From Methanothrix harundinacea (GTDB lineage: Archaea > Halobacteriota > Methanosarcinia > Methanotrichales > Methanotrichaceae): a DNA stretch of 58,934 nucleotides. A model generated the notes under the pieces. That model ran no database searches. It was not told where the DNA came from and saw only the letters and a program-made list of their open reading frames with translations. Made by a program: the position numbers and the translations under genes. The stretch is taken from assembly GCA_002502785.1 (NCBI GenBank), contig DAQG01000047.1, positions 1 through 58,934 of the forward strand, in the 5' to 3' direction. Positions 52,041 through 58,934 of this stretch are shown here, piece after piece. Every line of letters begins with the position of its first letter. Positions within the stretch are counted from its first letter, which is position 1.

Positions 52041-52850
52041 TTGGACTCGGGGTTTGTGGACCGGATGGAGCGGGCCGCCAGGGGCCGGAAGGCCAGGATC
52101 GGCATCGGAGTCGACGGCGGCGGCCAGGAGATCATCGCCGGGATCGAGGAAGCCATCGAGCACGCCGAGATCGTGATGGTGGGGGATCCCGGCCCCGACT
52201 GCGATTCGGGCCGACGGCTGGAGCAGGTCAAGGCCGAAGACCCCGCCTCGGCCCTGGTGGACCTCCTGGCAAAGGGCGAGATAGACGGGGCTGTGAGGGG
52301 AAACCTCTCCGCTACCAAGGTCATGAGACAGGTCAGCAAGACCTTCGAGGTGAGGGTGAGGCGTCTCTCCCTCCTCGCCCTTCCCGAGTGGAGCTTCTTT
52401 CTCGCCCCCGTCGGGATAGACGAGGGCGACTCCATATCCGACCGGCTGAACCTGGCGGTCCTGGGAGCCGAGTACCTAAAATCGATGGATATCGACCCAC
52501 AGGTTTCGATCCTCTCTGGTGGCAGGATGGAGGACCTGGGCAGGAGCGAACGGGTAGATCGGACCCTGGCCGAGGCGGAGCTGGTGGCGAGGTTCGCCCG
52601 GGACGCTGGCGTCCGGGCCGAGCATCGGGGTATCCTCATTGAGACATGCCGCGGGGACGACCTGATCGTCGCCCCCGACGGGATATCCGGAAACCTGATA
52701 TTCCGCACCTTGATGCTCCTCTCCGGAGCGACGGGCTTCGGCGCACCTGTGATCATGGACCCGGTCTTCGTCGATTCGAGCCGTGCGAGAAAGAGCTTTT
52801 CAGGGCCGATCACGCTCGCCAGCGCTCTCGTGGCGATGAAGGGGCGCTGA
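52041..52850 (+). CDS. mtxX: methanogenesis marker protein 4, MtxX (phosphotransacetylase-like)
   Basis: A 269-residue protein of the MtxX family, which resembles phosphate acetyl/butyryltransferases. The pattern includes ARIGIGVDGGGQEIIAGIEE, EIDGAVRGNLSATKVMRQV, SILSGGRMEDLGRSERVDRT and GATGFGAPVIMDPVFVDSSR. The TTG at 52041 is preceded by AGGTGATC, a strong SD. It is coupled to the marker 2 gene. It was first named as methyltransferase-related; its present role is unknown but is tied to methanogenesis by its distribution. Confidence 0.88.
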   Translation: MDSGFVDRMERAARGRKARIGIGVDGGGQEIIAGIEEAIEHAEIVMVGDPGPDCDSGRRLEQVKAEDPASALVDLLAKGEIDGAVRGNLSATKVMRQVSKTFEVRVRRLSLLALPEWSFFLAPVGIDEGDSISDRLNLAVLGAEYLKSMDIDPQVSILSGGRMEDLGRSERVDRTLAEAELVARFARDAGVRAEHRGILIETCRGDDLIVAPDGISGNLIFRTLMLLSGATGFGAPVIMDPVFVDSSRARKSFSGPITLASALVAMKGR

Positions 52851-52918
52851 GGCCGTCAGAAACTGGATGGAGAAAAAGAGGTGAGGATGAGGGAGCGAAC
52901 CCCATCCTCTGATCGGTT

Positions 52919-53956
52919 TCAGCCAGATTCCACACCCAGCACCTTCAGGGGGTTGATGCCTGCTCCCTGGAGGGCGAGAAGCTCGTCATTGTTCTCCAGA
53001 TGGAACTCCTTGATGGTGGAAACGAACTCCTCCGGAGAGTCGGCTGCGTCCATCAGCACCTGGTCTTCCTTCAGCCTGTAGGCCCAGCTCGGCCATGTAT
53101 CAGTGTTGCTCATATTCTCGGCCTTGTCAAAGTCGAATCCCAGGACCAAGCCGTCGCCCGAGTTGGAAGATCCGTCCCATCGGACGAATATTCCGGCCAC
53201 CCTTGTACCGTACTTCGCCGTCAGGGCGTTCGTCTCGTCTGCGGTGAGGTACTTGACGTACATGCCCTTCTTTCCTGGTGTGCAATCCCAGGCCACCTGG
53301 AAGTAGTCATCCTTGCACCAGTTGGGACAGGCTATGACCTTGTAGCTCTGGTTGCTGGGGTCGGTTATTGGGAGTTTTTCCTCTACGTACTTAGCCTCCA
53401 AAAAGCCGCTGGATACCCCGGGGCAGAGGTGGTCGTGGAAGCAGACCGCCTTCATGAATATGTTGGGAGTCTTCTCATGGGCCCAGATGTTCGCTATGGG
53501 CAGGATGCTTCCGAAGACGCCAGGGTTCCAGGTCTCGACATTGGAAAGGACGTACTCTGCATCTATCTTGCCCTTCTCCTGAAGATCGAAACCGGATGCG
53601 TCAGCGTTCACCGTCATGTAGACCGCCTCGCCGGTGTTCTTGTTGAAAAAGCCAAACCAGAGCGGCTTCCAGGGTGCACTCAGGATGTTGACCAGGTTCT
53701 CCTTTCCCGGTGTGCAGCCTGAGACCTCCATCACCGCATCCAGGCACATTTCAGTGGTCTGGTCATCGATCACAGGATAGCCGGCGTTGGTGACCGCCAG
53801 CACGTTCAAATCGCCCTTCTCAAACCCCAGCTCATCCATGGCGTAGTTTGCGGCATCTGCGCCCAGCTGGTACATCTCCGCCCCATCGCCTAAGGCCATC
53901 CCAGGCACCAGGACCATCAGGAGCAGAATCGTCGCTGCGAATCGATCAATTTTCAC
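52919..53956 (-). CDS. secreted FmdE-domain protein
   Basis: A 345-residue exported protein with a signal peptide (residues 1-23). The FmdE domain lies in the second half: CFHDHLCPGVSSGF (near residue 172) and ACPNWCKDDYFQVAWDCTPG, with Cys and His residues that bind metal in FmdE. The first half resembles a second, degenerate unit (NAGYPVIDDQTTEMC, SGCTPGKENLVNI). FmdE was first known with molybdenum formylmethanofuran dehydrogenase, but exported single copies are common in Methanosarcinales and their role is unknown. It is convergent with MtxX. Confidence 0.85.
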   Translation of the reverse strand: MKIDRFAATILLLMVLVPGMALGDGAEMYQLGADAANYAMDELGFEKGDLNVLAVTNAGYPVIDDQTTEMCLDAVMEVSGCTPGKENLVNILSAPWKPLWFGFFNKNTGEAVYMTVNADASGFDLQEKGKIDAEYVLSNVETWNPGVFGSILPIANIWAHEKTPNIFMKAVCFHDHLCPGVSSGFLEAKYVEEKLPITDPSNQSYKVIACPNWCKDDYFQVAWDCTPGKKGMYVKYLTADETNALTAKYGTRVAGIFVRWDGSSNSGDGLVLGFDFDKAENMSNTDTWPSWAYRLKEDQVLMDAADSPEEFVSTIKEFHLENNDELLALQGAGINPLKVLGVESG

Positions 53957-54546
53957 ATTATCACCTGTTGTTCGAAACGGGACTTGCGATCTGTTAATTG
54001 ATGCTACGCAAGATGATAAACGTGATACCGAATTAGTTATAACTTTTTTGGTTGAATATCATAATAGTAGATATTTTGATTATAGTTTTTCATATTTTTA
54101 GATTATCGGCTTCTGCCGAAATTGCAGAAGTGGGGCGCTGTCCTTGGCTAGCGTTGCCCTGCTAACAGCGCCCCGATTTGAGGGGAGGGCAATGGCCTAT
54201 TGAGGGATGCCATCTCTGAGGAGGTCATGGTGTGGCGAGTGCTGTGCACCCCGACCACCACCTCATCTTAATTAGTAATAAATTTTTCGGTTAAATTCAT
54301 ACACAGGCTTTTGATGGCTTTTTCGTCCCTGATGCGGCATCCGCCTCGCCACTTCAGCGATCTTTGCCATCGCAAGCATTTGGGCTAGCCGGCAGTCCTG
54401 CTTGGAAATTTTGACGCTGCACTTTGGGCCTGCGGTGACTATGGATGCGCACGACGTGTCGCTGATTTCTTATACAATTTGGAGTATCCGTAGTACAATA
54501 CCCATACTCAAATTCGAAAATTATTATCATATGCGAGCGGATAAAC
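53957..54546. other. intergenic region with two stable hairpins
   Basis: No gene is credible here. The region contains two adjacent hairpins: CTTCTGC-7 bases-GCAGAAG at 54110-54130, and GGGGCGCTGT-23 bases-ACAGCGCCCC at 54132-54174. A G/C-rich segment up to 54265 follows, in which GAGGTCATGGTG could pair with CACCACCTC. The flanks are A/T-rich. It may hold a structured RNA or the remains of a mobile element. Confidence 0.5.
54110..54174. other. pair of perfect hairpins (candidate structured RNA)
   Basis: A 7-bp stem with a 7-base loop is followed, one base later, by a 10-bp perfect stem enclosing 23 bases. The G/C content rises sharply against the surrounding A/T-rich DNA, a usual sign of structured RNA in low-G+C intergenic DNA. 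No run of T follows on either strand, so a simple terminator is less likely. Confidence 0.4.
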
Positions 54547-55521
54547 ATGGTCTTTGCGATTGAAGCGAGGCAGCTCACCAAGATCTACGACGGCAAGACC
54601 AAAGCCCTGGATGGGGTCGACCTCCAGGTCAATCCAGCGGAGGTCTTCGCTTTCTTAGGTCCCAACGGCTCGGGCAAGACGACACTGATGAGGATCCTCA
54701 CCACCCAATTCAGGCCGACCTCCGGTGAGGCATACAATTTCGGGCTCGACGTGGTCCAGAGCGGCGCAGAAGTCAGGAAGATAATAGGATATGTTCCCCA
54801 GGAGACGAGCGTTTGGGCTGATATCAGCGGTTTTGAGAACCTTCTCATCTACTCTAAAATTTATGGCGTTCCCTCAAGCCGGAGAAAAAAGAGCATCGAG
54901 GACGCGCTCCAGAGCATGGGGCTGGAAGAGATGGCAAACAGGATGGTCAAGACCTACTCAGGGGGGATGGTGCGAAGGCTCGAGATCGCCTGCGCCCTCC
55001 TGGTCAAGCCCAAGATCCTCTTTCTGGATGAGCCGACGATCGGCCTGGACCCCTCAGCGAGAAAGGCGGTCTGGGAGAATCTGACTTCCTTCAAACGAGA
55101 GTACAGCACCACGGTATTTTTTAACACCCATTATATGGATGAGGCCGACATTTACTCCGATGAGATAGCCATCATCAACAAGGGGAAGATCGTAAAGTCC
55201 GGCACACCAAGCCAGCTCAAGCACTCGCTCAGGAGCGAAATCCTCCAGTTTCATTCAAACCACTTTCATTCGAACCATAACGGCATTGATGAAAATATTC
55301 TGAGGAATATCAGGGATCTGGCCTTTGTCAGAGATGTCGTCCTTTGCGACTCAAAGCTGGACGTATTTGTTGAGGATGGAGAGTTTGCATTGCCTCTGAT
55401 CATCGAGGCTCTGAGATCTGAGGGGGTATCCATCGAAAGGATATCCGCCACAAGGCCGACCCTCGACGACGTCTTCTTAAAATATGTCGGAACGCTTTCC
55501 TTCGGAAGGGGTGGCAAATGA
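54547..55521 (+). CDS. ABC-2 exporter ATPase
   Basis: A 324-residue ATPase of the DrrA/NodI class. Walker A is GPNGSGKTT, signature YSGGMVRRLE, Walker B ILFLDEPTIGLDPSA, and the switch His is in FFNTHYMDEAD. After the core, a C-terminal domain (residues about 215-315) ends RPTLDDVFLKYVG, the usual end of this class. It overlaps the permease gene by 4 bases (ATGA). It belongs to the second cluster that combines an ABC-2 exporter with an EF-hand receptor. Confidence 0.9.
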   Translation: MVFAIEARQLTKIYDGKTKALDGVDLQVNPAEVFAFLGPNGSGKTTLMRILTTQFRPTSGEAYNFGLDVVQSGAEVRKIIGYVPQETSVWADISGFENLLIYSKIYGVPSSRRKKSIEDALQSMGLEEMANRMVKTYSGGMVRRLEIACALLVKPKILFLDEPTIGLDPSARKAVWENLTSFKREYSTTVFFNTHYMDEADIYSDEIAIINKGKIVKSGTPSQLKHSLRSEILQFHSNHFHSNHNGIDENILRNIRDLAFVRDVVLCDSKLDVFVEDGEFALPLIIEALRSEGVSIERISATRPTLDDVFLKYVGTLSFGRGGK

Positions 55522-56288
55522 CGGCTGAGGATTCCTTCCGGGAGATGTTTGCGATGATCGAGCTTGAGATGAGGAGGCTCAGGCACGATCGGACCGAAAT
55601 ATACACCAGGGCCATCCAGCCGATTTTGTGGCTAGGGGTCTTTGGAACGGTGATGAGCCAGGTGAGGGGCATCCCCACCGGTGGCATGCAGTATATCGAT
55701 TACATCACACCGGGGGTGCTGCTCCAGTCCACCATATTCGTCTCCGTATTCTACGGCCTGACGATAGTCTGGGAGAGGGAGACGGGAATATTGAAGAGGC
55801 TCCTCGTTGCGCCCGCATCAAGGTGGGCCACCGTCATCGGCCGCTCCGTCGCCTCCGGCGTCAGGGCGGTGGTACAGGCCCTGATAATCTTCCCGGTGGC
55901 GATCCTGCTGGGTGTCAAGTTCGTGCCAAACCCCCTCTATATCGTGACCGCGTTTCTGATCCTGTTCCTGGTCTCGGGCGGGTTTGCCGCGATCTCGATC
56001 TTCGTGGCATCTCTCATGAAGACGAGAGAGCGCTTCATGGGTCTTGGCCAGGCACTGATCATGCCCCTTTTCTTTGCCAGCAATGCCCTCTATCCGATAG
56101 AGCTGATGCCTCCAGCACTGCAATATGTTGCCGTATTGAACCCCTTAACTTACGCCGTAGATGCCGTCAGAGGCCTGATGATCAGCGGGGATCTGAGCAA
56201 TCTTCCGGTCGATGTCGCCGCCATAATCATCTTCGACGTTGTGATATTTGCCGTGGCATCTTTGAGCTTCAGAAAAATTATAGAGTGA
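55518..56288 (+). CDS. ABC-2 exporter permease
   Basis: A 256-residue permease with six helices of the ABC-2 (DrrB/NodJ) class. The hallmark is WERETGILKRLLVAPASRWA after helix 2, and LNPLTYAVDAVRGLM before the last helix. Together with the preceding ATPase it forms a complete exporter. The flavin reductase gene starts about 40 bases after its stop on the same strand. Confidence 0.9.
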   Translation: MTAEDSFREMFAMIELEMRRLRHDRTEIYTRAIQPILWLGVFGTVMSQVRGIPTGGMQYIDYITPGVLLQSTIFVSVFYGLTIVWERETGILKRLLVAPASRWATVIGRSVASGVRAVVQALIIFPVAILLGVKFVPNPLYIVTAFLILFLVSGGFAAISIFVASLMKTRERFMGLGQALIMPLFFASNALYPIELMPPALQYVAVLNPLTYAVDAVRGLMISGDLSNLPVDVAAIIIFDVVIFAVASLSFRKIIE

Positions 56289-56326
56289 TCTGGAATAATC
56301 TTGAAAATCGGAACAGGTGATCGAAT

Positions 56327-56869
56327 ATGATTCTGAAACCGAATATGAGAAGCCAGGTTTTACCGATGCCCGTTGTGCTCATATCGACGGTATCGAAGGA
56401 CTGCGTCAGAAATGCAGCGCCCTGGGGCTGCATTATGCCTATTTTGAGGCCGCTAGACGAGATCGCGATCGCATCCTGGCTGAAGCGAGACACCCTCGAC
56501 AACATCCGGGATACCGGCGAGTTCGTGGTGAACGTCCCCACCGCCGATATGGTGAAGGAGGTCGAGATATGTGCGAAAAGCTTCCCGCCCGAGACTGACG
56601 AGTTCGAAGAGGCGGGTTTGTTTCCCCATCCCTCGGTGAAAGTGAAGCCACCAGGAATCGAGGGATGCGTCGCCTGGATGGAGTGCGAGCTTGTCGAGGA
56701 GATCCTTCGGGAGAAGTACTCCCTCGTCGTGGGGAGAGTCGTCCACCTGGAGGGTAACGACGACTTCTTCGATGAGAGTGGCGGGATGGACTTTGAGAAG
56801 GCAAAGCCGATGTCGATGATCCTCGGGCCCGATGGTGTCTGCTACACCCACCCGACATCGGAGCGCTGA
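56327..56869 (+). CDS. flavin reductase family protein (FMN-binding split barrel)
   Basis: A 180-residue FMN-binding protein. The pattern is that of the flavin reductase domain: LPMPVVLISTVSKD, RNAAPWGCIMPI, the helix TLDNIRDTGEFVVNVPTADM and the late strand YSLVVGRVVHLEG. In archaea such proteins serve as ferric or flavin reductases or iron-sulfur flavoprotein partners. Beside an exporter and a metal-type receptor, reductive release of metal from a chelate is a reasonable guess. Part of a second copy lies at 56924. Confidence 0.85.
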   Translation: MILKPNMRSQVLPMPVVLISTVSKDCVRNAAPWGCIMPILRPLDEIAIASWLKRDTLDNIRDTGEFVVNVPTADMVKEVEICAKSFPPETDEFEEAGLFPHPSVKVKPPGIEGCVAWMECELVEEILREKYSLVVGRVVHLEGNDDFFDESGGMDFEKAKPMSMILGPDGVCYTHPTSER

Positions 56870-56923
56870 TGAAAGCGGGAACCCATACTTGGCGATGAGA
56901 TCGCTATCCTCATACAAAAAATA

Positions 56924-56966
56924 GCAGGCTTTTCCCCTGCCGATGGTACTCATATCGGCGACGAAC
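56924..56966 (+). pseudogene. flavin reductase N-terminal fragment
   Basis: In frame from 56925 the DNA reads QAFPLPMVLISATN and then a stop, close to SQVLPMPVVLISTVSKD of the gene just upstream. DNA similarity covers about 45 bases. It is probably what remains of a tandem copy. Confidence 0.5.
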
Positions 56967-57197
56967 TGAATTGAGCAATCTCGTTGGTTCGGATCAGAGG
57001 CCGCTTCCAGGCCACTTCGGTGAAAGCCTATCAAAGGCATACAGAAGCCTCTAATCCTCTTTTTTACAGTTTCATGATTCATTCGTCGCGGTCGCATTCA
57101 GATCGCCCCTGGACCCAAGATCGGTCTTTTGCTGATCACATTCTTCCAGATCTTTTTTCACATCATTTTCACTAATAATGATAAATATGGCTAATTA

Positions 57198-57219
57198 ATT
57201 CTAAATTCGTAGAATTTAG
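57198..57219 (+). promoter_or_regulatory. palindromic operator/promoter motif of the EF-hand receptor gene
   Basis: CTAAATTC-GTA-GAATTTAG (57201-57219) is a perfect 8-bp-arm inverted repeat. It lies within ATTCTAAATTCGTAGAAT, which recurs with small changes before the receptor at 23969, at the same distance from the ATG (26-27 bases). A repressor bound here would cover the TATA region. Confidence 0.6.
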
Positions 57220-57242
57220 TTACAAATTTGGCGGTATAGATT

Positions 57243-58538
57243 ATGACGATAGTAAGCGAAATAACGAGAGAAATCGTAAGATTGCCCATTCTTCTGCTTC
57301 TGGCGATCTCGATCTCGGCATCCCTCGCGGTCGTTCCGGCCGTCGCCTACGAGCTGGTAGTTCCCAGCGACCTCGACGGCGACCTGATCGTCTCTGACCA
57401 GGAGCTGGAGGAGGCTCAAGGCTCCTTCGACGACGGCGACATCACTGAAGAGGAGATGGAAGAGATCGAGCACATCCACGACAACTACCCCAGGACCGTT
57501 GTCGACACCGAGGGGCGGGAGGTCGTATTCTACAAGCCGGTGGAGAGGATAATCACCCGCGAGCCCGACACCTGTCGGATCGTCATAGCCCTCGGCGATG
57601 GCGATAGGATCGTCGCCTCAGAGCAGGCCGTAAAGTCGTGCCTCTGTCCCACAAACTTTGGCGTCTTCGACCAGGGATGCCTCGAATGCTACAACTCGAT
57701 CATCGACAGAAACCTGCCAGATCTGCCCGAGACCAGCACCAGATACGACATCTACTACGAGCTGATGGCCTCTCTCGACCCTGACGTCATCATCACCTCC
57801 AGCGTAACCAACGTCCAGGACTTCGAGAGCAAAATCGGCTGTCCCGTCGTGGTTGCCGGTGGAGACGGCTGGATCTACAGCCGTGATGATGGCCTCTACG
57901 GCCAGATCGAAGCGATAGGGGACGTCCTGGACAGAGAAGACGAGGCGGAGGATTTGATCGGCTTCATCGAGTCGGAGATCAATATGATCAGATCGGTGAC
58001 TGACGGCATGTCCGACGACGAGAAGCCGAAGGTCTACTTCGCTCCTCGGGGCGCCAAGCTCGGCTTCTACGACCCGAAAGAGGGGCGTGACTTCACCAGG
58101 ACGTTTACGGAATACGACCCCCTGGATATAGCTGGTGGCAAAAACGTCGCCAAGGGGGCTGAAGGCTACGAGATCAACGTAGCCGTCGAGCAGATCATAG
58201 CCTGGAACCCTGATTACATCTTCGTCGCATGTAGCACTCCGGAGGACGCTGAGGTCATAAACTGGATCATGGAGTCTTCAGACCTTCAGTCGATAGCTGC
58301 AGTCCAGACTGGAAACGTCTACAACTGCTTCTATCCCCACTGCAGGGGAAGACCTCCAGACAGAAGCCTCCTCAACATGGTCTACATGGCCAAAGTCCTC
58401 TACCCCGAGGAATTCAAAGATGTGGATTTTGAGGGTGAGGGCAACAAGATCTTCGAGGCGTTCCTCGGCGTGGACGGCGTATTTACAGAGTACGCAGACT
58501 ACCTGGTCTGGCCCAGGGAGTATCTGAACTCGCAGTAA
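57243..58538 (+). CDS. EF-hand/dockerin-like FeCT substrate-binding protein, cysteine-rich (copy 2)
   Basis: A 431-residue paralog of the 22680-23969 receptor, about 75 percent identical by eye. It has a signal peptide (1-37), calcium-loop-like segments (DLDGDLIVSDQEL and FDDGDITEEEMEEI) and a Peripla_BP_2 fold starting REVVFYKPVERIITREP. Cysteines TCRIV, SCLCP, GCLEC, GCP and NCFYPHCRGRPPD are kept; a Cys in GCPC and one near CEGT of the other copy are not, so the kept set is the likely functional core. It follows an ABC-2 exporter and a flavin reductase. The methyltransferase that should follow it is decayed. Confidence 0.88.
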   Translation: MTIVSEITREIVRLPILLLLAISISASLAVVPAVAYELVVPSDLDGDLIVSDQELEEAQGSFDDGDITEEEMEEIEHIHDNYPRTVVDTEGREVVFYKPVERIITREPDTCRIVIALGDGDRIVASEQAVKSCLCPTNFGVFDQGCLECYNSIIDRNLPDLPETSTRYDIYYELMASLDPDVIITSSVTNVQDFESKIGCPVVVAGGDGWIYSRDDGLYGQIEAIGDVLDREDEAEDLIGFIESEINMIRSVTDGMSDDEKPKVYFAPRGAKLGFYDPKEGRDFTRTFTEYDPLDIAGGKNVAKGAEGYEINVAVEQIIAWNPDYIFVACSTPEDAEVINWIMESSDLQSIAAVQTGNVYNCFYPHCRGRPPDRSLLNMVYMAKVLYPEEFKDVDFEGEGNKIFEAFLGVDGVFTEYADYLVWPREYLNSQ

Positions 58539-58584
58539 ATTTTGATGGACTTTGGGGGCTATGGGCGGCGTCCTCGCTCACCCC

Positions 58585-58735
58585 CATACGATTTGAACAG
58601 ATCGACAAAGGAACACAATGAGCAACCGGAAAAGATCGGCTGCGAGATCAGGGCTCGGTCCCGGCTATTCCATCCCGGATGTCAGTCGCAGACACCGGCG
58701 AGCTCTCGATTCCCATCACGATAATTTGGAGATGA
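58585..58735 (+). pseudogene. methyltransferase remnant C (N-terminal part)
   Basis: The frame reads LNRSTKEHNEQ, matching FNRSTKERNER of the methyltransferase at 21754-22596. After small shifts the DNA still follows its SAM-site region: GGCTCGGTCCCGG, ATGTCAG and ACACCGGCGAGCTCTCGATT against GGCTCGATCCGG, ACGTCGG and GCACCGGCCGCCTCTCGGTT. The rest is missing. The order receptor then methyltransferase is thus the same as at 22-24 kb. Confidence 0.7.
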
Positions 58736-58781
58736 TAAATGGTGATAATTGGGAATATTCTGGATTTAGGAGGTATTTGAC

Positions 58782-58856
58782 TTGAAGATAGCTTCAGGAA
58801 AGTGGCTTGTAGCAGGGCTTTTTGCCCTCCTTTTATTAAAGGGATCATATTTATAA
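58782..58856 (+). CDS. 24-residue hydrophobic peptide ORF
   Basis: AGGAGGT at 58768-58774 is a strong SD, 7 bases before a TTG. The peptide is MKIASGKWLVAGLFALLLLK followed by GSYL, which looks like a signal peptide or single membrane helix. It may be a small membrane protein or the start of a lost exported protein. A small hairpin (AGGGC-TTTTT-GCCCT) lies within it. Confidence 0.35.
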   Translation: MKIASGKWLVAGLFALLLLKGSYL

Positions 58857-58934
58857 AAAAGCATAATTATTAAACTTGTACAACAAAATAATGCCAAATA
58901 TAGTTCCAAAATATGGCTCTTCGCTATTCCGTGT

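Larger units (their letters stand above)
56870..57242. other. intergenic region with a flavin reductase fragment and a receptor promoter
   Basis: This 373-base gap holds the fragment at 56924-56966 and the operator-like palindrome at 57198-57219. A/T content rises toward the receptor start. No other gene is seen. Confidence 0.5.

Overview
The window looks like a chromosome segment of a methanogenic archaeon of the Methanosarcinales, most likely a Methanothrix (Methanosaeta)-type acetoclast. Reasons: a methanogenesis-marker pair (marker 2 protein and MtxX), a secreted FmdE-family protein, an MJ0301-type MBL-fold pterin enzyme, archaeal COG1361/RND pairs, TATA-box promoters close to start codons, and SD sequences of the GGAGGTGATC type. 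Gene assignments rest on motifs read by eye; no database search was possible.

Layout. 0-1.6 kb: a TOPRIM-like protein split by a frameshift and a small acidic hypothetical. 1.7-8.1 kb (minus): a dipeptide/nickel-type ABC importer (binding protein, two permeases, fused double ATPase) with a YkgJ cysteine-cluster protein between its genes. 8.5-24.7 kb: an accessory region made of intact and broken copies of one cassette. Its best version (minus strand, 23.97 to 17.1 kb) is an EF-hand binding protein, a SAM methyltransferase, a slipin, a FecCD permease, a FecE ATPase and then an ABC-2 exporter pair. Scattered through 8.5-15.3 kb are a second methyltransferase, an orphan permease copy, scars of slipin and methyltransferase, and another binding protein with a methyltransferase and a DUF4198 protein. 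25-33 kb is mostly housekeeping or single genes: a REC-PAS-GAF kinase, TrmO, a secreted COG4315 protein with a broken neighbour, membrane proteins, an MBL-fold enzyme and a ProC-like reductase. 33-35.4 kb: a secreted C25-like protein that seems to lack its catalytic dyad. 35.7-46.1 kb: an efflux island of two RND (HAE3)/COG1361 pairs, a divergent GbsR/MarR regulator with a clear operator, a MATE pump and an MFS pump. 46-53.9 kb: a seven-PAS kinase, a HEAT-repeat protein, the marker 2/MtxX pair and FmdE. 54.5-58.7 kb: an ABC-2 exporter, a flavin reductase, a second EF-hand binding protein and a decayed methyltransferase, so the same components as at 17-24 kb in another arrangement.

How they may work together. 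The repeated association of an EF-hand/cysteine-rich FeCT binding protein with one methyltransferase family, a FecCD/FecE importer, an ABC-2 exporter and, variably, slipin, flavin reductase or DUF4198 suggests a metal or metal-chelate acquisition system, possibly one that makes, exports and re-imports a small metallophore. This is inference. The sequence directly shows the gene associations, a promoter motif shared by the two intact EF-hand genes, and a record of duplication followed by deletion between short repeats.
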